NCBI GenBank assembly: GCA_045530725.1
Contig: JAZSCT010000020.1
Span: forward strand, 1 to 64,000
DNA length: 64,000 bases
Direction: 5' to 3'
Origin: SIG435 sp045530725
GTDB lineage: Bacteria; Bacillota; Clostridia; UMGS1810
The notes beneath the pieces are model-generated. The model saw only the letters and a program-made list of their open reading frames with translations. It was not told the DNA's origin and did no database searches. Every line of letters begins with the position of its first letter. The first letter of the stretch is position 1. Below are positions 16,421 to 24,702 of this stretch, in pieces. A program made the position numbers and the translations under genes.

Positions 16421-16482
16421 ATAAACAAAAAAACAAACCCGAATGTTTCTCCTATAAGAAAAAAGTTTGGATTTGTTTTCGT

Positions 16483-16577
16483 TGGCGGACAGGGTGGGAT
16501 TCGAACCCACGTGCCGGATTGAATACCGACAAACTGATTTCGAGTCAGCCCCGTTATGACCACTTCGATACCTGTCC
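16483..16577 (-). tRNA. tRNA-Ser (anticodon CGA)
   Basis: Read on the minus strand it has acceptor arms GGACAGG/CCTGTCC, an anticodon loop CTCGAAA giving CGA, a long class II variable arm, T-loop GGTTCGAATCC and an encoded CCA (16485-16483). It is a complete and self-consistent serine tRNA. A 37-base segment from its anticodon loop to near its 5' end recurs at 16750-16786. Confidence 0.95.
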
Positions 16578-16749
16578 GTGTGTATGTTTGAACTCCGATT
16601 TGACAGAGCAAAAAACAAGCAAATTATAGAATTTTGTTAGAAATGGCTAGAAAAACCGCTAGATAAGGGTGTAAAAACAAGGTTTGAACCTCGCTTAAAC
16701 CCGCAGGCTTCCGCCATTTGTTGGGTTTCATCTACTGTCTCACCGAGGG

Positions 16750-16791
16750 GATTTCGAGTCAGCCCCGTTATGACCACTTCGATACCCGTCC
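16750..16791 (-). pseudogene. Displaced tRNA-Ser 5' half, probable att scar
   Basis: The plus strand from 16750 to 16786 is identical to 16536-16572 in the intact tRNA-Ser, then one mismatch and GTCC follow. On the minus strand this is the acceptor 5' strand (GGACGGG), D arm and anticodon loop, ending within the anticodon stem. The tRNA 3' half is missing; unrelated sequence begins exactly at the anticodon arm, as after integration at an anticodon loop. The 172 bases between the two copies contain nothing I recognise. Confidence 0.75.
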
Positions 16792-16950
16792 ATATCAAAA
16801 CTACAAAATGTATTCTATCATATCTGACATAAAATTTCAAGAAATTTTTGTGTGGGAGAAAGAAGAATATATTTTTTTGATTATATATTTACAATCATTT
16901 ACATTTATGTAAATAATTGTAAATAACTTTTGGGAGTTTGTATATAAGAT

Positions 16951-16984
16951 TTGACAAAAATTTAAGCATGAATCTGATTATAAT
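16951..16984 (+). promoter_or_regulatory. Putative spoIIE promoter with long spacer
   Basis: TTGACA (16951-16956) and a perfect TATAAT (16979-16984) are 22 bases apart, too far for ordinary sigma-A use. The B. subtilis spoIIE promoter is known to have a 21-bp spacer and to depend on Spo0A. The -35 region here (TTTGACAAA on plus, TTTGTCAAA on minus) is one base from a 0A box. Confidence 0.5.
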
Positions 16985-17061
16985 TGATGTATTGACCGAC
17001 GATGTTTTTGGGGAAATAAATGCGGTTATAAACACAAATATACGTTATGGGGGAAAGTATT

Positions 17062-19386
17062 ATGCTTAAAGTACTATCTTATTATCAAAAAACCAAAAGT
17101 GCACTTTGGGGAAAAGTTTTATCGTTACTTTCATTGAAAGATGTGTTCATTGACGGAGTATTGGCTCTTATTTTGTCAATGATATCTATGTTTTCTTCAT
17201 ATGCTCCCTTCGGGGTATCTTTTTTTGCTGCTACCTTTTCTGATTTCGGATGGACTATAAGGGTGGCAGCGGTTATACTTGGGACATTTTTGTCAGTAGG
17301 CGTTGCAGGTGGGATAAAATATCTTTTTTGCCTTATTATTTTTACGGTTACAACGGTGATGTTTTCATTTCACAAGCCGATGTTAAGGGCGGGGGCAATG
17401 TCTCTGTCGGTCCTTTTGGTAAATGCAGTTATACTTCTTACAAAAGAATTTCTTCTCTACGATCTTTTCGTTATTTTGTGTGAATCATTTGTGTGCTTTG
17501 TATCTGTTCTGGTTATAGAAAGAGCATATCCTGTTATACGTCACCCTTCTATTGTACATTTATCAACTGCAAATGAAATTGTATGTGTTACTTCGGTTAT
17601 GGCACTTTTTCTTGTTCCATTCGCAAGATTGCCCGAAATTTTTTCTGTATCTGTCGTAAATATACTGAGTCTTATTCTGTGCATGGCTTTTTCATATAAG
17701 ACAGACCTTGGAAAGAGTAGTGCTGTGGGAGTTGTACTTGGTGCCATTAACGGAATAACTGAAGGTAATGTGTCCATGATGATGGGAATATACGCTTTTT
17801 CATCAATGTGTGCCTCTGCATTCAACAGATACTCAAAAGCCGCAGTTACACTTGGTTTTATCCTTGCATCAAGTTTTATATCGGTATTTGTAGGCGGGAC
17901 GGTTGATTTTTTGATAGATATATATGAAATTGTCATATCTGCCGCAATCTTTATGCTGATTCCTGGACGGGTGCTTGAATATTTTGAATTGATAAACGGC
18001 GAGAATCCATCTCATACAAGCACAATATATTCAAGATTTGAGCATATTGTATCAGAAAAAATACGTGGTATATCTCAAGCACTTCGTTATCTGTCAAAAA
18101 AATTTATTTCATTTAATCACGATTCAAAACTTTACACAAAAAAAGAAATTATATATCTTTTTGATGAGTGCTGTGGGGTAGTCTGTGCAAATTGTGGTAT
18201 GAAATATAATTGCTGGCAGAATTCATACAAAAAAACTTATGGAAATATGTTTGATATGATGGAGATATGTGATGCCCAAGGGGAACTTACTCATACGAAT
18301 ATGCCATATGAGTTCAAAAAGACCTGTGTAAAAACAGAAGAATTTATACACGAATTCAACAATATGTACAGAAATTACAAGTCAGAAAAACTTTGGAGGA
18401 TGAGAATAATGGAAAGCAAAGATATAGCAGTTACCCATCTTGAGTGTGTTGCAGAGGTGGTAAATAATATATGTGAAGAAATCAACGTGAATGTAGATAC
18501 AGATGCAGAAGAAGAGATATATTCCACTCTTACAAAAAGGGGATTTTCACTTTCTTATGTGTGGGTGCTTGTGAAAGACGAAGACCGATTTGAGATAGAC
18601 GTGTCGCTTCTTTCTTACAAAAAAGATGATGAGCAAAGAATATGTGATATTGTAAGCGATATTATAAAAAAGCCCCTCAGAGTCGGGGGAATAAACGAAG
18701 ATTCAAGAAGTAAAGTGATCACCCTTCTTCCAAGAGAAAACTATTCTGTCACAGTAGGTGTATGCCAGGCTGTAAAGGATGGAGAAGAGGTATGTGGAGA
18801 CACATATGCTTCTGTTTGTATGACGGATGGAGGACATTTTGTAGCAATATGTGACGGTATGGGCTCAGGAAATGATGCACATAACGAAAGTGTGGCTGTA
18901 ATAGAACTTTTCAAGCAACTTATCGAGGCGGGATTTACCCTGGATTCTGCATTGAGTCTTATTAATTCTTCGTTGATACTCAGAAACCGACAGGAAATGT
19001 ATTCCACACTTGACGTGTGTATATTTGATCTCAAAGGTGGGACAGTATCTTTCAAAAAAGCCGGTGGTGCTGAGAGCATATTGTACTCAGGTGATGTGTG
19101 TGAAAAAATCCGCACAGAAACTCTGCCGGTAGGTATAAAAATCTCGGATGGAGTAGGGGTGTTTTCCCGTTCTGTAAAGTCGGGTGGAATTGTAGTGATG
19201 ATGTCTGACGGAGTGGCAGATGCTGACGATAATACCGACTGGATTTCAGATATTCTGAATGAAAGAAAAACAGCAAATCCCCGTAGTTTGTCCAGGATTA
19301 TAGTAGATGAGGCAATCAGAAGATCGGATGGAAAACTGAGAGATGATATGACTGTAATAGTCGCAAAAATAAAATCAAATGTATAA
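17062..19386 (+). CDS. spoIIE: Stage II sporulation protein E (serine phosphatase)
   Basis: About 774 residues. Residues ~25-300 hold around ten membrane helices, a central cytoplasmic region (~300-560) has a cysteine cluster (CCGVVCANCGMKYNC), and residues ~570-770 are a PP2C phosphatase with GDTYAS, ICDGMGSGNDA, VMMSDGVAD and DDMTVIVA, the aspartates binding manganese. In sporulation the enzyme dephosphorylates SpoIIAA at the polar septum and so activates sigma-F in the forespore. ATG 17062 is preferred to 17047 because GGGGGAAAG precedes it. A long-spaced promoter lies about 80 bases upstream. The gene marks the organism as a spore former. Confidence 0.95.
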   Translation: MLKVLSYYQKTKSALWGKVLSLLSLKDVFIDGVLALILSMISMFSSYAPFGVSFFAATFSDFGWTIRVAAVILGTFLSVGVAGGIKYLFCLIIFTVTTVMFSFHKPMLRAGAMSLSVLLVNAVILLTKEFLLYDLFVILCESFVCFVSVLVIERAYPVIRHPSIVHLSTANEIVCVTSVMALFLVPFARLPEIFSVSVVNILSLILCMAFSYKTDLGKSSAVGVVLGAINGITEGNVSMMMGIYAFSSMCASAFNRYSKAAVTLGFILASSFISVFVGGTVDFLIDIYEIVISAAIFMLIPGRVLEYFELINGENPSHTSTIYSRFEHIVSEKIRGISQALRYLSKKFISFNHDSKLYTKKEIIYLFDECCGVVCANCGMKYNCWQNSYKKTYGNMFDMMEICDAQGELTHTNMPYEFKKTCVKTEEFIHEFNNMYRNYKSEKLWRMRIMESKDIAVTHLECVAEVVNNICEEINVNVDTDAEEEIYSTLTKRGFSLSYVWVLVKDEDRFEIDVSLLSYKKDDEQRICDIVSDIIKKPLRVGGINEDSRSKVITLLPRENYSVTVGVCQAVKDGEEVCGDTYASVCMTDGGHFVAICDGMGSGNDAHNESVAVIELFKQLIEAGFTLDSALSLINSSLILRNRQEMYSTLDVCIFDLKGGTVSFKKAGGAESILYSGDVCEKIRTETLPVGIKISDGVGVFSRSVKSGGIVVMMSDGVADADDNTDWISDILNERKTANPRSLSRIIVDEAIRRSDGKLRDDMTVIVAKIKSNV

Positions 19387-19442
19387 AACTTCATAATATG
19401 GAAATAACTGTATTATAAATGCAGTAGAAAGGAAAGGTGCCT

Positions 19443-19715
19443 ATGCCGGAGAAATTCCGTGCGAATGAATCAGAACGGGGCGGATTTTGGTTCTGGAAAA
19501 AATCACCCCTACAAAATAAACACAGGAGAAACATATATGTTCCGGCAAAGGACATAATAAGTCAGGCAAATGATGTTGTAAATAAGTGTATTTCAGGTAA
19601 GAGTGCAGAGCAAGATGAGAAAGCCGTGATTCGTGCCAAAAGGGTTCAGACAGTATTCTTTCTCGGAGCATCTGCAACAGTTTTAAGCATATTGGTATAT
19701 TTTTTGATACATTGA
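19443..19715 (+). CDS. Hypothetical tail-anchored membrane protein
   Basis: 90 residues, not recognised. The first ~60 residues are basic and polar; residues ~68-88 form one hydrophobic helix (TVFFLGASATVLSILVYFLI). ATG 19443 follows GAAAGGAAAGG. It lies 56 bases after spoIIE with no terminator between and is followed by a clear terminator, so it may be the last gene of the spoIIE transcript. Confidence 0.55.
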   Translation: MPEKFRANESERGGFWFWKKSPLQNKHRRNIYVPAKDIISQANDVVNKCISGKSAEQDEKAVIRAKRVQTVFFLGASATVLSILVYFLIH

Positions 19716-19732
19716 TGCTACCCCAAACACAA

Positions 19733-19767
19733 AAAGGAAGATTGGAATATGCCGGTCTTCTTTTTTG
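19733..19767 (+). terminator. Terminator after the spoIIE unit
   Basis: GAAGATTGG pairs with CCGGTCTTC (two G-U pairs), followed by TTTTTT. Confidence 0.8.
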
Positions 19768-19796
19768 TTGACTTTTTTTGATAATGGATGTATATT
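19768..19796 (+). promoter_or_regulatory. Promoter of the lipid kinase gene
   Basis: TTGACT, 17-base spacer, TATATT; about 30 bases before the start codon at 19827. Confidence 0.6.
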
Positions 19797-19826
19797 TTAA
19801 ATAGTAATAATATGGAGATGGTAGTA

Positions 19827-20720
19827 ATGAATAATAAACTTTTGTTTGTGTATAATCCATATTCGGGAAAATCAAAGATCAAGAATAAACTTGGATCTAT
19901 AATAGAGAAACTGGCAGAAAAAAACTGGGAGATAAGAGTACATCCTACAAAGTTTACAGGTGATGCAACTAATGTAATTGCATCCGAAGGAGGGAATTTT
20001 GACTTTATTGTAATAGGCGGTGGCGATGGAACTATGAACGAGGCTGTGACCGGCATGATGAAAGTGCCGAAAGACAAAAGATGCCCCATAGGATATATCC
20101 CTACAGGAACAACCAATGATTTTGCATCAAGTATGAACATACCCAAGATGATTGACAAAGCAAGTGAACTTGTGGTTACCGGTACACCTAAAGCCTGCGA
20201 TATAGGACGTTTTAACGAAAAGTATTTTCTGTATGTTGCTGCTTTTGGCGCTTTTACCGAGGTGACATATGAGACCAGTCAAAAAACAAAAAATATGTTT
20301 GGCTATGCGGCATATCTCATGGAAGGATTAAAATCTCTGCCTCTGATCAAGCAACATCATATTAAAGTAACATACAACGAAGGAGAAAAAATCGAGGGAG
20401 ATTATATTCTGGGGATAATTTCAAATTCCACATCTGTTGCAGGTATGAAATACTCAAAGAAACTGGGTGTATCAATGAATGACGGGGAGTTTGAATGTAT
20501 ATTGGTGAAAAACCCTCTCAATCCCATCGATTTGCAGTTGACTCTGGGTGATCTTATCACGCAGAATGTGGAATCTTCGCGAATTGATTATTTTAAGTTT
20601 TCAAAAGCCCTGATAGAATCTGAGGATAATGTGAAGTGGACATTGGACGGAGAGTTTGGCGGAGAAAACAAAAAAGTGAAAATAGAAAATATAATGAGTG
20701 CAATCAATGTGGTATGTTGA
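19827..20720 (+). CDS. Diacylglycerol kinase-like (DagK/YegS family) lipid kinase
   Basis: 297 residues. LLFVYNPYSGK begins the catalytic domain, IGGGDGTMNEAV is the nucleotide-binding signature near residue 65, IPTGTTNDFA follows, and the C-terminal beta-sandwich ends in WTLDGEFGG. Such enzymes phosphorylate diacylglycerol or related lipids at the inner face of the membrane and recycle lipid turnover products. ATG 19827 follows GGAGATGG; upstream in-frame starts lack a ribosome site. The gene has its own promoter and terminator. Confidence 0.92.
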   Translation: MNNKLLFVYNPYSGKSKIKNKLGSIIEKLAEKNWEIRVHPTKFTGDATNVIASEGGNFDFIVIGGGDGTMNEAVTGMMKVPKDKRCPIGYIPTGTTNDFASSMNIPKMIDKASELVVTGTPKACDIGRFNEKYFLYVAAFGAFTEVTYETSQKTKNMFGYAAYLMEGLKSLPLIKQHHIKVTYNEGEKIEGDYILGIISNSTSVAGMKYSKKLGVSMNDGEFECILVKNPLNPIDLQLTLGDLITQNVESSRIDYFKFSKALIESEDNVKWTLDGEFGGENKKVKIENIMSAINVVC

Positions 20721-20733
20721 TATGCAAAGTCAG

Positions 20734-20766
20734 AAAAAGGTGATTCATAAAAGGATTGCCTTTTTT
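20734..20766 (+). terminator. Terminator of the lipid kinase gene
   Basis: AAAAGGTGAT pairs with ATTGCCTTTT (G-U pairs included), with a run of six T. Confidence 0.7.
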
Positions 20767-20775
20767 GTGTATATG

Positions 20776-20858
20776 GAGTTCGAGCCTCTTCTTAGGCTTA
20801 TTCTAATAAAAAAGATATATGCATCTTTGATACATATATCTTTTTTGGCGACCGAGAA
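20776..20858. repeat. Degenerate tRNA-Asp-end inverted unit, copy A
   Basis: A partly changed, inverted T-arm/acceptor sequence (20776-20796, GTTCGAGCC inside) is followed by the hairpin AAAAAAGATATAT...ATATATCTTTTTT (20808-20846) and by TGGCGACCGAGAA (20846-20858), the start of the tRNA-Asp 3' end on the minus strand. The unit then breaks off. The same layout recurs around the intact tRNA-Asp 200 bases to the right. Confidence 0.6.
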
Positions 20859-20980
20859 CGTCGCACTTCGCTTTGCTCAATGGCTTGTGCACCCAAGCCA
20901 TAGGCTTCGGTACCGCACTACGCCACACCTCACGGAAACATTGCCACCGGCAATATTTCTTTTTTCGTTCGGTGCCCTTC
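20859..20980. repeat. Unassigned GC-richer segment between tRNA-end copies
   Basis: About 120 bases, more GC-rich than the surroundings, with the small hairpin ATTGCCACCGGCAAT and several short inverted pieces. No gene is visible. It separates the two tRNA-end units and looks like an inserted interspersed repeat. Confidence 0.35.
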
Positions 20981-21000
20981 GGGTTCGAGCCCCTTCTCGG
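20981..21000 (+). repeat. Inverted copy of the tRNA-Asp 3' end, copy B
   Basis: These 20 bases (GGGTTCGAGCC through TTCTCGG) are the exact reverse complement of 21058-21077 inside the tRNA-Asp gene. The two arms lie either side of the tRNA terminator hairpin. Confidence 0.8.
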
Positions 21001-21012
21001 TTTCATTGTAAT

Positions 21013-21052
21013 AAAAAAGATATATGCATTTATGATGCATATATCTTTTTTT
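21013..21052 (-). terminator. Terminator of the tRNA-Leu/tRNA-Asp unit
   Basis: AAAAAAGATATATGCAT and ATGCATATATCTTTTTT form a long AT-rich stem directly after the tRNA-Asp CCA end on the minus strand; it ends in a T-run in both directions. Confidence 0.8.
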
Positions 21053-21128
21053 GGCGACCGAGAAGGGGCTCGAACCCTCGACCTCCAGCGTGACAGGCTG
21101 GCATTCTAACCAACTGAACTACTCGGCC
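21052..21128 (-). tRNA. tRNA-Asp (anticodon GTC)
   Basis: On the minus strand GGCCGAG/CTCGGTC acceptor, anticodon stem CCAGC/GCTGG with loop CTGTCAC (GTC), T-loop GGTTCGAGCCC and an encoded CCA. It lies downstream of tRNA-Leu. Confidence 0.95.
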
Positions 21129-21143
21129 ATATATTAAATTGAT

Positions 21144-21177
21144 AGAAAAAAGCACCTCTTATCGAAGTGCTTTTTTC
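21144..21177. terminator. Hairpin between tRNA-Leu and tRNA-Asp
   Basis: AAAAAAGCACCTC and GAAGTGCTTTTTT pair with one mismatch; T-runs lie on both strands. On the minus strand it follows the tRNA-Leu 3' end, so part of the transcripts may end here. Confidence 0.7.
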
Positions 21178-21178
21178 C

Positions 21179-21265
21179 TGGTGCAGGTGGTGGGAGTCGA
21201 ACCCACACGATGTCACCATCACAGGATTTTGAGTCCAGCGCGTCTGCCAGTTCCACCACACCTGC
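21179..21265 (-). tRNA. tRNA-Leu (anticodon CAA)
   Basis: Class II tRNA with acceptor GCAGGTG/CACCTGC, anticodon loop CTCAAAA (CAA), long variable arm GATGGTGACATC, T-loop GGTTCGACTCC and encoded CCA. The anticodon stem has one T-T mismatch. Confidence 0.93.
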
Positions 21266-21281
21266 ATTCAAGCACTTGATT

Positions 21282-21310
21282 ATTATACAATATAAATTTG
21301 AAATAATCAA
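21282..21310 (-). promoter_or_regulatory. Promoter of the tRNA-Leu/tRNA-Asp unit
   Basis: On the minus strand TTGATT (21310-21305), 17-base spacer, TATAAT (21287-21282), about 15 bases before the tRNA-Leu 5' end. Confidence 0.75.
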
Positions 21311-21404
21311 GACTTTTTTCAAAATATTTTTAAAAATACAAAATTCAATCAAACCCATCTTTTAGTGACAGCACGAATTGGAAGTTTTATAGCATTAAAG
21401 AACA

Positions 21405-21433
21405 TTGAATTTTTGTATATGATTTGATATAAT
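21405..21433 (+). promoter_or_regulatory. Promoter of the beta-galactosidase gene
   Basis: TTGAAT, 17-base spacer, TATAAT; about 30 bases before the start codon. Confidence 0.7.
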
Positions 21434-21466
21434 GATCGAAGATACCAGATTTCCGGAGGGATTTTT

Positions 21467-24313
21467 ATGAGAATATACGAAGATTTCAAAAACCGATCAT
21501 ACAGAAGAGAGCCTCAGAGGGCATACTATATCCCTTATGATTCTCTTGAAAAGGCACTTAAGGGTGTAAAGAGTGAATCGAATTATTATAAGACACTTAA
21601 CGGCGAGTGGGACTTTAAATTCTTTGAAAGAGATATAGATGCAGTAGAACCATATGTATTTACTGATAAGATCGATGTGCCTTCCTGCTGGCAGACAAGA
21701 GGCTTTGAAAAGGGCGGATATTCCAATATAAACTATCCATATCCTATCGATGTACCTTATGTTCCCGATGACAATTCGTGCGGTGTATATAAGAGAGACT
21801 TCGAACTTGATATGATGTGGAATGACAGAAAGACCTATATAGTGTTTGAGGGTGTTTCTTCATGCTTTTTTATATACATAAACGGTATCTATGCAGGTTA
21901 TTCCCAGGGGTCCCATCTTCAGGCGGAATTTGATATAACTGACTTTGTAAAAGAAGGTACAAATACCATCGTTGTAAAGGTTTTGAAATGGTGTCTCGGA
22001 AGTTATCTTGAGGATCAGGATTTCTTCAGGCTGTCAGGTATTTTCAGAGATGTGTATATGCTTTCAAGAGAGCAAAACCATATCAAAGATGTGAACATAA
22101 AAGCAGATATGAAATCCATCACGGTAGATAAAGACAATTACGAAATATTCTTTGATGGAAATAAGGTGGAAAGCCTTGAAAGTCCTCGTCTGTGGACTGC
22201 AGAAACACCAAATGTATATACAGTAGTTGTCAAAGGAGAGACAGAATACATTCCTTTCTGTGTTGGAATGAGAGAAGTGAAGATTTCTGAGAATTATGAA
22301 CTCCTTATAAACGGTGTTCCCGTAATCCTTAAAGGTGTAAACCATCATGATATGCACCCTGTAAACGGATACACCCTTACAGAAGAGGATCTGTATAATG
22401 ATCTTATTAAGATGAAAGAACTGAATATAAACACAGTAAGAACATCACACTATCCTCCGCATCCTGAGTTTCTCAATATGTGTGATAGACTTGGAATGTA
22501 TGTAATAGATGAAACAGACCTTGAAACTCACGGATATGCAAACAGAAATCCTCATACAAAGTATGCCTATGATGTAGAAGACCCTATATGGCCATGTGTG
22601 GATGACAGATTTGAGGAAATGTTTGTGGAAAGAATGGAAAGAATGGTGGAAAGGGACAAAAACCACCCATCAGTCATTATGTGGTCCACAGGTAATGAAA
22701 GCGGTCACGGAAAGAATCATGTCTCGATGATAAAATGGACAAGAGAAAGAGATGATTCAAGAATCATTCATTGTGAAGATGCCTGCAGAAAAGGTGAACT
22801 TCAGAATGTTGATATATTCTGTTCTATGTATTACAGCGTGGATAAACTCATTGAATATATACAAAATGAAGATATAAAAATGCCTCTTTTCCAGAGTGAA
22901 TATGCTCACTCTATGGGTAACGGCCCCGGAGATTTACACGACTATATGGAAGTATTCAAAAAATATCCCAAGGCAATAGGTGGATGTATATGGGAATGGG
23001 CAGACCATACTCTGATTGTGGATGGAGTACAGAAATACGGTGGTGATTTCGACGAACTTACTACTGATGCCAACTTCTGTTGTGACGGACTTGTGTTTTC
23101 TGACAGATCATTTAAGGCAGGTTCTCTTAATACCAAGTATTCCTATCAGTATTTTGAGTCAAAAACAGATGGAGATAAAGTCACAATCAAAAACTGGTAT
23201 GACTTCACAAATCTTAATAAATATACAACTACATTTACACTTGAAGTTGACGGGGAAGTTGTGGCGTCAAAGAAAGAAAGAATAGATATTGAGCCACATA
23301 TGGAAACAGTTATTGATTTTCCTTTTGAATTACCAAAAGAATGTAAGTATGGTGTCACTTTCAATGTGCATATTAATGATGACTCAGGATATGAAGTTGG
23401 TATGGAAAGCCACAAGATGGATGTGCCGAGAAGAAAGATAGTTTTTTCGGAGCCTGAATGCAATCTTTTGGATACTGAATACAAAGTATATATCAAGGGT
23501 GACGGATATTCATATGTTTTCGATAAGCATTATGGCGGATTCGAAAGCATTATAAGAAATGGCAAAGAGCAGCTGGATTGTTGCACGAAACTTTCTGTAT
23601 GGAGAGCACCTACCGACAATGACAGAAAGGTGAAACTTAAATGGGGATATATCAACAACGACAATATGAGTGGAGAGAATATGAACAGACTCTTTACAAA
23701 GGTATATTCCTGTGAAGTAAAAGACAACTCTATTATTGTTGAAGGCGGTATATCAGGAGTTGGCAGAATCAGACTTATAAGATATAATGCGGTGTATTCA
23801 TTCTTCAAAAATGGTGAAATCAAAGTAGAACTTAAGGCAGATGTTGATAGCCGTCTTAAAGAAAACGGTGTATATCTTCCGAGATTCGGATTCGAATTTA
23901 CATCCCCTGTAGTAAATGATTCATTTGAGTATTACGGAATGGGCGATGGAGAAAGTTACTGCGATATGCACTATCATACAAAACTGGGAATGTACAAAAG
24001 TTCTGCTGACAATGAATACGTAAACTATGTTAAGCCTCAGGAACATGGCAATCACTTTGATACAAGATATCTTAAGATGGGAAACGGTCTCACCATTGTG
24101 ACAGATGACAGTTTTGAGATAAATGTATCATCATATACAAAAGAGGCACTTACTGATGCTATGCATACCGACGAACTTATATCAAACGGAAAGACCAATA
24201 TAAGAATTGATTATAAAGTGTCGGGAATAGGCTCCAACAGTTGCGGACCGAAACTTATTGATAAGTACGGACTCTATGATTCAGAAATTGAATTCTCATT
24301 TTATATTATGTAA
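21467..24313 (+). CDS. GH2 beta-galactosidase (LacZ type)
   Basis: 948 residues; cytoplasmic, no signal peptide. It has the N-terminal sugar-binding jelly roll, immunoglobulin-like domains, the TIM barrel with GVNHHDMHP and NTVRTSHYP, the acid/base glutamate in STGNESGHG near residue 409 and the nucleophile in FQSEYAHSMGNG near 477, and a C-terminal small-chain beta-sandwich ending in the five-domain layout. It hydrolyses terminal beta-galactosides. Domain 2 is shortened, so the protein is somewhat below the usual ~1020 residues. CGGAGGG precedes ATG 21467. No transporter or regulator lies beside it, so the source of its substrate is not shown. Confidence 0.95.
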   Translation: MRIYEDFKNRSYRREPQRAYYIPYDSLEKALKGVKSESNYYKTLNGEWDFKFFERDIDAVEPYVFTDKIDVPSCWQTRGFEKGGYSNINYPYPIDVPYVPDDNSCGVYKRDFELDMMWNDRKTYIVFEGVSSCFFIYINGIYAGYSQGSHLQAEFDITDFVKEGTNTIVVKVLKWCLGSYLEDQDFFRLSGIFRDVYMLSREQNHIKDVNIKADMKSITVDKDNYEIFFDGNKVESLESPRLWTAETPNVYTVVVKGETEYIPFCVGMREVKISENYELLINGVPVILKGVNHHDMHPVNGYTLTEEDLYNDLIKMKELNINTVRTSHYPPHPEFLNMCDRLGMYVIDETDLETHGYANRNPHTKYAYDVEDPIWPCVDDRFEEMFVERMERMVERDKNHPSVIMWSTGNESGHGKNHVSMIKWTRERDDSRIIHCEDACRKGELQNVDIFCSMYYSVDKLIEYIQNEDIKMPLFQSEYAHSMGNGPGDLHDYMEVFKKYPKAIGGCIWEWADHTLIVDGVQKYGGDFDELTTDANFCCDGLVFSDRSFKAGSLNTKYSYQYFESKTDGDKVTIKNWYDFTNLNKYTTTFTLEVDGEVVASKKERIDIEPHMETVIDFPFELPKECKYGVTFNVHINDDSGYEVGMESHKMDVPRRKIVFSEPECNLLDTEYKVYIKGDGYSYVFDKHYGGFESIIRNGKEQLDCCTKLSVWRAPTDNDRKVKLKWGYINNDNMSGENMNRLFTKVYSCEVKDNSIIVEGGISGVGRIRLIRYNAVYSFFKNGEIKVELKADVDSRLKENGVYLPRFGFEFTSPVVNDSFEYYGMGDGESYCDMHYHTKLGMYKSSADNEYVNYVKPQEHGNHFDTRYLKMGNGLTIVTDDSFEINVSSYTKEALTDAMHTDELISNGKTNIRIDYKVSGIGSNSCGPKLIDKYGLYDSEIEFSFYIM

Positions 24314-24314
24314 T

Positions 24315-24355
24315 GAAAAACAATGCAAAAACACTTTGTTTTTGCATTGTTTTTT
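24315..24355 (+). terminator. Terminator of the beta-galactosidase gene
   Basis: AACAATGCAAAAAC pairs with GTTTTTGCATTGTT, ending in a T-run. Confidence 0.9.
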
Positions 24356-24376
24356 GATTTAATATAGCGTAAATGA

Positions 24377-24544
24377 TACAAATTCGCAGACCAACTTGCA
24401 AAGCATGCTGGAGACTACACATTGATGCTTGAAATCAAGAAGTCTAATCACAAAATGTATGATGATATCACATTAAGTGAATACTACAAAAGGTCAACAA
24501 ACGCACTGAAAAAACTGAATTCTATGATAGAAGAAAGACTGTAA
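24377..24544 (+). pseudogene. Gene remnant (C-terminal fragment)
   Basis: 55 codons open from the stop at 24374 to a TAA at 24544, without a convincing start. The peptide (YKFADQLAKHAGDYTLMLE, then a lysine-rich helix to MIEERL) has coding character and is followed by its own terminator. It looks like the tail of a lost gene; the parent family was not recognised. Confidence 0.45.
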
Positions 24545-24566
24545 AGTAAATTTTACAGTCTTTTTT
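24533..24566 (+). terminator. Terminator after the gene remnant
   Basis: AAAGACTGTAAA pairs with TTTACAGTCTTT, followed by TTTT. Confidence 0.85.
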
Positions 24567-24653
24567 GTAGAGGATGGAATATAATTTTGAAAATGTACTT
24601 TAAGTATATCCGTAAGATTTTATAGAAATTTTACATTGAATCCGTTGATTATT

Positions 24654-24681
24654 ACAAAAAATCTTTTATAATTAACATATA
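24654..24681 (+). promoter_or_regulatory. Promoter of the phosphate cotransporter gene
   Basis: TTGATT, a 16-base spacer and TATAAT, some 25 bases before AGGAGGAG and the ATG at 24703. Confidence 0.5.
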
Positions 24682-24702
24682 ATTTACATTAGGAGGAGAA
24701 GT

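Noticed and set aside
16637..16840. Short minus-strand frame across the tRNA-Ser fragment
   Set aside because: The peptide is the translation of tRNA sequence and flanking DNA, has no ribosome site and resembles spurious frames commonly called over tRNAs.
20698..21109. Overlapping frames across the tRNA-Asp region
   Set aside because: Peptides with RGSNPRPPA-like ends arise from translated tRNA sequence; no start signals or codon bias.
24630..24695. Pho-box before the phosphate transporter
   Set aside because: TTAACA and TTTACA occur at about 11-base spacing, but the area is so AT-rich that this is not significant by eye.
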